Shown here piece after piece: positions 11,783 to 21,149 of a stretch of 64,000 nt of DNA. The notes below the pieces were generated by a model. It had not been told where the DNA came from, ran no database searches, and saw only the letters and a list, made by a program, of their open reading frames with translations. The translations under genes were made by a program, and so were the position numbers. The stretch lies in NCBI GenBank assembly GCA_014529385.2, contig CM043959.1, forward strand, positions 48,487,928-48,551,927, in the 5' to 3' direction. The stretch is from Adiantum capillus-veneris (taxonomy: Eukaryota > Streptophyta > Polypodiopsida > Polypodiales > Pteridaceae). Positions within the stretch are counted from its first letter, which is position 1; each line of letters opens with the position of its first letter.

Positions 11783-12023
11783 CTCTGGACTTTGTAGATG
11801 ATCGAGTCTCATCCTTGCCAAAAAGCGCTCTAGAATTAGTTGATTTCTCCACAGAGAAGTCCCGCTTGCTTGCTCTCGTGTTTGGGGCATTGATGCTCTG
11901 AGGAGATTTTGTACTTGTGAGGGGGGACCTTGCATCCATGGTCCTAGGCTTCTTCCCCTTGTCTAGTGAAGACTTGGCAGTAGATTTCCTTACAGGCGTC
12001 CCCATAGTCACGATGGTGCACAA
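11783..12023 (-). CDS. Candidate first exon of the unrecognised gene
   Basis: Begins with ATG and encodes a basic, Ser/Thr-rich, low-complexity sequence (for example KSSLDKGKKPRTMDARSPL), which is probably disordered. It ends near a possible GT donor at 11781-11782. Promoter and start are not confirmed. Confidence 0.35.
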
Positions 12024-12489
12024 CCGGAGACCTTGTTAGCTGCACAACAGCAGATTGAAGATCATGCTGTCTGTGAGAGAGGTGCAAAGCCTTTGCTCGA
12101 AAAGGCTTGACAAAGGTGGTTTGTGAGAGAGGTGTAGAGCCACTGAGAGGTGCAAAGCTGTTGCAAGGTGCAAGGTGTAGTGACTAATGCGGGACAGAGA
12201 GTGGAAACGGTCACGTCACATGAATGCAAATGTGCAACTCCCATCCATAATTTCACCCACGTTTGCTTTGAAAGGAGTGATGTTTCAATTTAAATACATT
12301 TGTACTTTCAAATTCCTACTCTCTCAAAAAAAAGAACATTGCCTCCTACAATACTTAAATTTAGAGGACAAAAAAGGTTCCCTCCAAAACAACCTGGAAA
12401 TATGTAGAAGTACCAACTAGGTAGGAACAAATAAGGTCCTTTTTTTGCACCACCAATGCATGCTTTCATCCAACCTACACCCTACCCAA
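12024..12489. other. Unassigned stretch upstream of the unrecognised gene
   Basis: No coding region is recognised. Short direct repeats (GAGAGGTGCAAAGC near 12078 and 12145) are present. Confidence 0.4.
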
Positions 12490-13703
12490 AATACATCCTT
12501 CACAAACATGCTTAGAAGGTGCTTAAAGATCCGACAAAAAAGCAACCATATCAACTTTTTGCAAATGCAGCAAACTAGAAAAATTTAGATGACCATAACA
12601 TGCATGCCAAAGTTTGGCAGCTAAAATAGCTTTTGAAAATCCACAATTACAGTTGCAAATTTTTTCCCACACTTGTCATATAAAGTGATCTTATACAAGC
12701 CATAGCAAAAAACTCTAAATGAAACAATTTCATCACCAAAACTAAGCTAATGGACTGTACAAAAATTTGACAAAAATACCAAGTCTTGCAAGTGCATATA
12801 CATAAAAAAAAGGTTCTTCTTAATCCTTGATACATAAAGTGCATCAACAAGTGTGAAAGAACTACCATTCGCATCAAGTAGCACAATCTTTCCAACTCCC
12901 TTGATTGGATAAGAGGCATTGATGGCACAAGTGTCCATATTTCCACGAGGGATAGGCTCAATAGAGGCTATCACACAAATCGTGATGCATAGTAATCTAC
13001 TTCCACTCTTAAAGTACCAAATATATAACTCTGCACTAATTGACATGCATGCATCATGGAAAGAAGAAATTGGCATACATGCATCATGGACAAAAGGTCC
13101 ATAAGTACTTTTTGCACTGGATTCCCACTATATCAACATCACAATCTCCTTTTCCAAAAGATTCTACAATGGCGCACTGGTAGACCTCTTTCTTCTTGGA
13201 TTCTTTTGCCTTCAATTTAGGACATTGCTTAAAAATGAATTTCTCATTAATATCCTTGATAAGTGTCCATGTCATCTTCCTCTTGCATAATCTTTCTCTA
13301 GTTCTTTATGTAGAAATACAATTTTAGCCTCATTGCGACTTGCTTGAAGACCAGCTAAAGTATCCCAAGCCTTTTCTGATGATTTTATTGAGAGAATGTG
13401 AGAAGAAAGAGTGCACTTCACAGATAATGCAATCAATGCATGAGCCTATGTATCTCTTAAATCTCAATGAGATTGATCAGCCATAGGCAAACCAACTCCA
13501 GCAGCAATTCTACTAGAACCCGCAACATCCTCAATAGAGCCTGTATCCATAGAAGGTAGATGTACATCAATATCATGCAAAACATTCCAGAAACCCTTTG
13601 ATACAAGAACATGTATCATCTTGTAAGACCACATTGGGTAGTTATCACCAATTTGTCCTCAAAAGCAAACATCTTGAAAACATCTATGTTGTTGTCAGCC
13701 ATG
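12490..13703 (-). pseudogene. Ty1/copia gag-protease-pre-integrase segment
   Basis: The minus strand starts with ATG at 13703 (MADNNIDVFKMFAFEDK). After a frameshift it gives the gag signature with YPMWSYKMIHVLVSKGFW. Downstream come a basic tract, a protease/pre-integrase region (YPIKGVGKIVLLDANGSSF and DALYVSRIKKNLFFM), and the GAG-pre-integrase motif LWHACYGHLNFSSLLHLQK at about 12620-12560, ending near 12490. Multiple stops and frameshifts are present. This segment supplies the N-terminal half that the neighbouring 13945-16300 segment lacks, but it lies downstream of that segment rather than upstream. Confidence 0.8.
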
Positions 13704-13944
13704 GTGAGTGATTGTATTCGATGTGAAAACTACTCTAAGAGGAAAAATGAAATACGACTAGCACGTGCTATGTAGCACAACCCAAAGAGGACTGTAAGAG
13801 ATGTGTTCCTACAAAAAATTGCACTGATAGAAATTATGCACAAAAGGATGAAATTGCTTGCAAAGTACTGCTTGTAGTGGAAATGGAGCCGAAATAAGCT
13901 CAAATCAAAATTATGAGCTTTGATGTGGTTCCAACCACTAAGCA
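13704..13944. other. 241-bp spacer between permuted copia halves
   Basis: It separates the truncated RNase H end of one copia segment from the gag start of the other. The position is that of a single LTR plus leader in a tandem arrangement, but no initiator-tRNA primer site was found. A small inverted repeat GTGGTT-CC-AACCAC lies near 13929-13942. Confidence 0.4.
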
Positions 13945-16300
13945 GATATTACTTTCCAAACACCCAAATCAACCATAAGGGGTATGAGCCATACACACTC
14001 ACCCTAGTTGTGAACACTGCCATGTACTCAGGCTGAAAAATGGAAGTGGCCATAATAGGTTGCTTCTTGCTCACCCATGATATGGATGAGCTGTCAAGCA
14101 TGAAACAAAAACCACTTGTGGACACACGCGTGTCATAACAACCAACCCAATCTGAGTCCAAAAAAGCATGTAAATCTAGCGGCAATGATCCCCCCTTGGG
14201 ATAAAACAACCCAAAATGTAAAGTGCTAGTCTAGTAGCAAAAGATCCACTTGACATCCTGCCAATGCTTAGACCATGGGCTATGCATAAAACTGATGACT
14301 TGTGAGACTACAAAATGAATATCTAGCCTTGTGTTGCATACATAAATAAGGCATCCAATAGCAGTTTCATAAAGACTGACATCGACAGCATCATGAAGAC
14401 TCAATTTCAAGCCTATTTCCATGGGAACAATGGCAATAGGTTTGCAATCCTCAAGTCTAAACTTACATAGCAATGTCTCTATGTAACTTGTCTAATGCAA
14501 GGCAATACCACCATCACACTGCTTAAAATGTATGCCCAAGTAATGATGCAGCAACCCCAAATATTTCATCTTGAAAGTAGAATTTCAATCAGCCTTAAAT
14601 TCAACAAATATGTGCCTCATTTGGACTAGTGATTAGCAAATCATCCACATATAGAACAATGATGAGAAGTACATCACCCTCAAGCTTTACATACAAAGTG
14701 CTCTCTACTGGATTGTTATGAAAGCCTCGTTTGACCAAATGAATGTCAGCTTTCTCACACCAAGCACAAGGAAATTGCTTCAACCCATATAAAGCTTTTT
14801 GACATTTGCACACTTTATCCTCTTGTCCTTTCTTGACAAAATTGTGATGCTTCGTTACATAAACTTCCTCAAATATGTCACCATTCGGAAAGCAGTAACA
14901 ATGTCAAATTGATGTACATCCCAACCAAAATCAGCTGCCAATGGACATAGAAAATGCACAGTAGTCATACGACAAGTGGGAGAAAAAGTCTCTTCATAAT
15001 CTATCTCTTTTTATTGTGCATAGTCTTTTGCAACTTGTAAACCCACTTCGTACCAATGGCCTTTTTTCCAGGAGGCAAATCAAATAAAGTCCATGTGTCA
15101 TTTTCCATAAGTGCATCATATTTTGATTGCATGTCAACCATCCAATTTTCAAAATTTTGTGCTTTATCAAAAGACAAAGGTTCCTCATCATCACATAAAC
15201 TGGAAACATCCAAAGCATAGCAATCTGATGCACAATATGCATGGCGAGAACCTGAATGAGTACGACTAGACAAAGGTGCATCTAATTTACAATCACACAA
15301 AGTATGCACCAGCCATTTTGGCATACCTCTAGCCTGCTCATTTTCAACCCTTTCCTCATCAAGTACATTATGTACATCTGCATCAAAATTGGCTGATCTG
15401 TAACATTTTTAGAAACCCCCATAGGCTGTAAATTTGCCTCATTGGAATTTATATTCTCTCTTCCATCATCGAAAAGAGGTAATAAATTGTCATAAATTTC
15501 TAGTGAGCTTACATTATTGTCTCTAGTACATGACAGCAAGGGCTGAATAGAATCTTTTACAAACACATCCCGTGAAACCAAGATACGCTTTTTTTGCGGA
15601 TAGTACAACCTGTAACCTTTGATTTCAACACTATAACCAACAAAGATGCACTTGACAGCCTTATCATCCAATTTTCTATGTTGTATTTGTGGCACCAAAG
15701 CATAAGCCAACCACCCAAAAATGTGCATGTGATTAATAGATGGCTTTCTATCATGCCATGCTTCATATAGAGTCATAGACTGCAAAGCTTTTGTAGGACA
15801 CATGTTGAGTACATAAGTGGCACATATGATGGCCTCAAGACAAAATGAATGTGGCAAAGCTAGACTCTTGACCATACATCTTGCCATCTCCATAAGTGAC
15901 ATTTTCTTCCTTTCAGCAACACCATTTTTATGAGGTGTATATGGCAATGTACATTGGTGTTTTAACCCATGACTAGCCAAAGAAGTATTAAAGTCATGAT
16001 ACATATACTCCCCCCCTTGATCGGAACGGAGGGTGTCCATAGTACATTTAGAGACATTTTCAGCCATAGCTAGAAATGTCTTGAAGCACATAAACACTTT
16101 GGACTTTTCCTTAAGAGGATACACCAATGCATGCCTGGAGTAATCATCAATGACAATCATGAAATAAAGGTAATTTCCCAAGGACGGAGTCTGCATGGGC
16201 CCACAAACATCACTATGCACAAGCTCCAACCTACATGTAGTCCTAATTGAACCATCCTTTTGAAACTTCAAACATTGCATCTTATTGAAAAGATATAAAG
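13945..16300 (-). pseudogene. Ty1/copia integrase-reverse transcriptase-RNase H segment
   Basis: From right to left: integrase (about 16300-15300) with LELVHSDVCGPMQTPSLGNY, MIVIDDYSRHALVYPLKEKS, LRSDQGGEYMYHDF and NGVAERKKMSLMEMARC. Then reverse transcriptase (15324-14580) with TKWVYKLQKT and IVLYVDDLLITSPNEAHI, carrying the YVDD catalytic motif. Then an RNase H region (14473-13945) with FLDSDWVGCYDTRVSTSGFC and SWVSKKQPIMA. RNase H breaks off near 13945 before its usual C-terminus, and the integrase zinc finger is missing at the right edge. Frames are interrupted repeatedly. The family is that of the fragment at 6885-7578. Confidence 0.9.
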
Positions 16301-16305
16301 ACGGT

Positions 16306-17236
16306 TGTGGAAACAAGTTTATCTCTTAAAGTCAAGGCCTATAAGTGGTGGATGACATTTCCAATAGATACTCGTCCTCCACCTTGGACTGTGCTTCAAG
16401 CTTCTTTCTCCAAAGATTTTTTGGACTCCAATGGAGAAGATAAGAATTGGTTAGCATGGGATGCATGCCGCATGTTTGGCCTTTCTCTCACACAGTACCT
16501 TTCAAAGTACCGGGAAATCATATTAAAACTAGAATGCCTAGATGAATTCCAAAAGATACGGGGTTTTAACAGGGGTCTTGACAAAGACTATCATCTTCAT
16601 GTCAAGACCCAACATCCAAAAACTTTGGAAGAAGCCATCAATCATGCCCAAAGATATGATGATGACCAAGAGAGGAAGGGAAATGTTCCCTACTCTAAGA
16701 ATAATTTTGCTAAGAGCAATGTGGCTAAGAGACAATGGCGAGGTAGATCTCCCATGCATTCCAAGAGGAATAAGAGACAATCTACCTCTCCATGCCCACA
16801 AGTGGCTAAGAAGCCTAAGCAATCACGAGATACTCCACGTGGGTCTCTCAGCACTACTGATTTTGAGCGTGCAAAGAAACACAATTTGTGTTTGAGATGT
16901 CTTTCGGACCAACATAACAAGAAGGATTGTCCTCTTTTGCAAGGCAAAGAAAAGGCCATGCACACGTTGCAACACCTCACATTAGATTCATCTCCTAAAT
17001 ATTTTGTTGTAGAGGTTCTTCATATGGAAGAAAAGCACAAGTGTTGTATGCCTGCTTCTATGTGGAAGCCCACCTTTGGCCCCCATGAGTTGATTTGCAT
17101 GCATGGCACTATTAACGAACAACATGTTTGTATTTTAGTGGATGATGGTGCAACTCGTAACTTCTTGAACTATAAGATAGTCAAGAAATTGAAGCTTACA
17201 CAGACTCCCTGCTCTCACAAGTATGTGGTCGAATAG
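16306..17236 (+). pseudogene. Chromovirus (Ty3/gypsy) gag and protease start, 5'-truncated
   Basis: Gag capsid-type sequence (KAYKWWMTFPID, SLTQYLSKYREIILKLECLD, TLEEAINHAQRYDDD) runs into a basic stretch. A zinc knuckle of CX2CX4HX4C type (CLRCLSDQHNKKDC) follows, then a retropepsin start ILVDDGATRNFLN, with DDGA in place of the usual DSGA/DTGA. It ends in a stop, and the protease continues in another frame. The left edge coincides with the end of minus-strand copia sequence at about 16300, so the 5' LTR and the start of gag are gone. Confidence 0.88.
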
Positions 17237-18623
17237 ATGTCTGGAAATGATAGAGAAGTATGGGACATGGTAGTTCAAGGGGTTGATCTTATTGTTCAAG
17301 ACCCTTGACTTTCAAGTTATGAACATGGACCGTGCTGATGTAGTTTTAGGACGGGAGTGGCTGCATGGTTTAGGAAACACATTGCACACTAGTAATGAAC
17401 ATGACTCCTTATCCTTTATGGTCAATGGTAAACATGTGCTTTTTCTTGGTGAGAAAAATATACCATCTGTACCTCTTATATGTGCAGTCGAGCTTTCTAT
17501 TTTACAGAAAGTAGATTTAATAGATGGAGTCTTTTTGTGTTACTGCTTGTTCTCAAGTCTTGTGAATTCTCAAGACCAAAGTGCCGTGAACTCTAGTAAT
17601 GGTATGCAAAGTGCAATGAATTCTAATGATAAGCACAGTGTTAACAAATCTAACGAGCAAAGTGCTCTTAAGTTTAATTCTATTGAGCAACGTGCAGCTG
17701 TTGTAAAACAAACATTACAAGAATTACAAAATTCTCCATCCCAGCATAACTCTAGCTTACTTTCTTCTTTTGCACGGCAAAAGCTGACTCACTTACTCAT
17801 GGAGTATAGTGATGTATTCTCAAGTGATTTGCCGTCGGGTTTACCCCCTACACATGATGTGCAACATGGCATAGATGTCTTGCCAGGCACTAAACCGGTG
17901 AGTAAACCACCTTATTGTTTGAGTGCTAAAGAAACCAAGGAGGTTGAGAGTCAGTTGATTGACTACCTCTCTCAAGGTTTCATTAGACCTAGCACTTCGC
18001 CTTGGGCATCACCAATTCTATTGGTAAAAAAGAAAGATGGAACTATGTGCATGTGCATAGATTATCGTGAATTAAACACCATAACCATCAAGAACAAGTA
18101 TCTTGTACCTCGAGTAGATGAGTTGTTTGATCAACTCCATGGGGCAAGATACTATACAAAGATAGATCTTCATTCACGATACCGCTATGTACGTATTCTT
18201 TTGCAAGATATCTCCAAAACTGCCTTTAGAGCACGGTTCGAGCATTCTGAATTTTTGATTATGCCTTTTGGTTTAACCAATGCTCCAACTACATATATGA
18301 AACTCATGGATAGTGTCTTATGTCCCTATCTTGGAAAATTTGTTGTGGCTTTCCTTGATGACATTCTCATTTACAGTAAGACTGAAGATGAACACATAGA
18401 ACACTTACGATTAGTGTTCGAACAACTACGAGCTCACAGTCTGTATGCTAAGCAAAGCAAGTGCGATTTCTTTGAAACAGAGATACTTTACCTTGATCAT
18501 GTCATCTCTTATTCTGGCATCAAGATGGACAGTGACAAGGTCACTGTCATTCTTCAATGGCCACATCCCAATACGGTTGAGGAGCTTCAAATATTCTTAG
18601 GCATGGCTGGATTTTATCGATAG
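17237..18623 (+). pseudogene. Chromovirus protease end and reverse transcriptase
   Basis: The protease tail shows ADVVLGREWLHGLG. After a linker, reverse transcriptase begins around HGIDVLPGTKPVSKPPY. It carries PWASPILLVKKKDGTMCMCI, the FGLTNAPTTYMKLMDSV region and the catalytic FLDDILIYSKTEDEH box at about 18350-18395. A TAG at 18621 ends the frame just after FLGMAGFYR. This reaction copies retrotransposon RNA into DNA. Confidence 0.92.
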
Positions 18624-19330
18624 TATATCCGTGATTATGAAAAAAAAATTGTTCCTATGACAGATCAACTTAAAGCAAAAGGTAAGACCTTTTCTTAGGA
18701 AGAAGCCCAAAAACGCAGTTTTGAACAGCTCAAGGTAGCTATAGCCATTGCTCCCATCCTAGGAATCATCGACCCACTTAAGCCGTTTGTGGTAGAGACT
18801 CATGCTAGTGATAAAGCAATTGGTGCGGTACTCTTCATACCTATAGACTTTGAAATTAAAAAGTTAAATAGAGCTCAACGGAATTAGAGAGATCTCTATG
18901 CTATAATTCACGCTTTACGAAAGTGGCAACACTATGTATATGGTGCCAACTTTGAAGTAGTTTTTGACCATGAGAGTATCAAATGGTTTACTAATCAAAC
19001 AGACTTGAAGGGCCGTAAAGCTAGATGGACACAAATCCTTCAAGATTATGATTGTAAGCTACGATATCGCAAGGGATGATATAATGTAGTAGCGGATGGG
19101 CTAAGTCAGATGCCTCATATTAATTCACTTGCTTTCATGAAAATAAAGAGTGGATTTTTGGAGTCATTACGTGGCAAGTGTGCACAAGATCAATCATATG
19201 CTAAAGTGTGGAGTGCAATTTTAAAAAGGGATCCCTCACACTCATATGTCTCTGTATAGCCAGATCAACATGTCTCTGCACGCGCAGCTAAAATCTCCAA
19301 CACACAGAGCTCCACCCCTACTCAAGAAGA
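18624..19330 (+). pseudogene. Chromovirus RNase H region with stops
   Basis: The same frame as the reverse transcriptase continues through several in-frame stops (near 18621, 18696, 18885 and 19077). It has THASDKAIGAVL, YAIIHALRKWQHYVYGANF, VFDHESIKWFTNQTDLKGRK and VVADGLSQMPH, the normal Ty3/gypsy RNase H pattern. The stops show it is inactive. Confidence 0.85.
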
Positions 19331-20274
19331 GCTTAATCCATGGAAGAATTTTCCATTGATGATGGCTACTTACTCCACAAGGGTAGAGTTTGTGTGCCAA
19401 AGAACTCATACACTCGGCGCAAAATCTTATTTGAGTGTCACAATAGTCCAAGTGCTCATCATCCGGGTATTCATAAGACGTATGCCTTAGTTCAATTGGA
19501 AATTTTATTGGTCAGGCTTACATCATGATGTTCAAGAGTACGTACTAAACTGCCAACAGTGCCAAGTTAATAAGGCAAGGCACCTCAAGGTAGGTGTCCT
19601 TTTACATCCTTTAGAGATTCCACAAGGTAAGTGGGAGAGTATCTCTATGGATTTTGTAGTAGGACTACCTACTACAAATTGTGGCCATGATGCCATATGG
19701 GTAATTGTAGACTATTCATTCCCACTAAGACTACGGTTAAGATACGAGAATTAGCACGTCTATTTGTAGAGCATATATATAGACTCTACGGTCTTCCAGC
19801 TAGTATCATTAGTGACAGAATCGAAAGTTCGATAATCACTTCTGGAGAGTTGTGTTTCAAAAGTTGGAAACTAAAATTAATCTAAGTACGGCTCATCATC
19901 CAAAAATATATGGTCAAACCGAAAGAGTTAATCAAGTGTTAGAGGATATGCTACGAGTGTACATTAGCAAGAAGGAAACCAATTGGGAAGACTAATTACC
20001 TATATTGGAATTTTCTTATAACAGTTCAAAGCATGTGACTACAGGGTTTGGTCCATTTATGCTTTTATATGGATTTTAACCTAGATCACCCGTTACGGTG
20101 GGGTTGGCTAAGGAGAAGATACAACAAGCGAAGTATTTTCTCCCATACCATTTTGACATGCTTTGAGTTGCTAGACAGAATGTTAAGCAAGCTCAATATT
20201 GATATAAGAAGTACGCATATGAGCATCATCATCTTGCTACTTTTGAAGAAGGAGACAAGGTTTTCCTCAAGGTT
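19331..20274 (+). pseudogene. Chromovirus integrase, frameshifted
   Basis: Pieces in different frames give the HHCC zinc-binding start (SAHHPGIHKTYALV ... NCQQCQVNKARH), the catalytic core (WESISMDFVVGLPTTNCGHD and LYGLPASIISDR), and a tail leading into the chromodomain module. At least three frameshifts or stops are needed to connect them. The element therefore cannot integrate by itself. Confidence 0.85.
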
Positions 20275-20693
20275 TTGGAGCATTCAAAAAGTCTGAAGAC
20301 CGGGAAAGTTGCTAAATTTTCACCACGCTATTGTGGACCATTTACCATTCTCAAACGTATAGGTCAAGTGGCCTATATGTTAGCTCTTCCAGAGCACTCA
20401 CGAGTTCATCTTGTTTTTCATGTTAACCATTTACAAAAACAGCTAGGACAGAATGATAATGTCATTGACACAAGTGTGTTAGTTGACCTTATCAAACCGC
20501 CAAGCATCCCTCATGAGCCCAAAAAGATTTTGGATTCTCATGAGCTTTTCACCAGACATCATGTCAGACGACAGGTGTTGGTAAAATGGCTAGATAGACC
20601 TGAAGAAGGTTCTACATGGGAGAATGTCTCCGCACTTACGAAAAGTTTTTCTACGTTCATTTTCAAGGATGAAAACAATTCTCTAAGGGGGGG
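20275..20693 (+). pseudogene. Integrase C-terminus with chromodomain
   Basis: Open frame with FSPRYCGPFTILKRIGQVAY and HLVFHVNHLQKQL (the GPF/Y module of the integrase tail). It is followed by a chromodomain-like segment, ILDSHELFTRHHVRRQVLVK WLDRPEEGSTWENVS. Chromodomains target chromoviruses to marked chromatin, and this places the element in the chromovirus branch of Ty3/gypsy. The frame ends in the polypurine tract (about 20685-20693, AAGGGGGGG). Confidence 0.88.
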
Positions 20694-20696
20694 TCA

Positions 20697-21138
20697 TGTA
20701 AGGACATGGGTCCTACGGGCAAGGCCATCGGCACGGTCGGACAATGTGTACGCTATAAGGTAGCACGGTTGGGTGGAGACTAGCACACGCATTACCACCG
20801 CCCTTTCACCGGTCATTGTAATCTACATCATATTTGGGACTATACTTGTTTTAATCATTCCCTCAGAGTGGTCTTTTGGCCCAAAAATGTGCTTCCATCT
20901 CTCAAAATGTTGAGTTCTTGCTATTACACGTTATCGTTGCTATTCTAATTATTCCACCATATCTGCCATATAAGCAAGAGTTCTTATGGGGAGACATATC
21001 ACTATTTATGGACCAAGGGTGGGCCACAAACTCGTTTTGATGTTTGAGAGCAGGACCATTCAGTAAAAGTCTCCACTCTCAAATCACACTTTAATATATC
21101 TTTCTCAACAATCACTCTTTGTCCTCTCTCTCTGTCAG
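20697..21138 (+). repeat. Chromovirus 3' LTR (right end uncertain)
   Basis: TGTAAGGACATGG starts three bases after a polypurine tract, as expected for a 3' LTR. The CA end is not certain. A candidate is the GTCA near 21138. No 5' LTR is present in the window because the element is truncated on the left. Confidence 0.6.
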
Positions 21139-21149
21139 CAGAGGGGATT

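Larger units (their letters stand above)
8760..12023 (-). pseudogene. Unrecognised multi-exon gene or gene remnant
   Basis: Several minus-strand open segments with natural-looking composition lie in a row and together suggest one interrupted gene. They are an N-terminal Ser/Thr/Lys-rich segment (12023-11783), a segment of about 108 codons (11334-11011), a 195-codon helical segment (10939-10352), a Cys/His-rich segment (9323-9045), and a last segment (about 8905-8760). Exon-like signals include a possible donor AGAG/GTTGGT at 11782, a donor GTAAGT near 8999, and a strong acceptor TTTTTGCAG with a pyrimidine tract near 8906. Phases do not join cleanly in my reading and a stop lies inside one candidate join, so it may be decayed. 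No family is recognised. The product could be host or transposon-derived. Confidence 0.4.
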
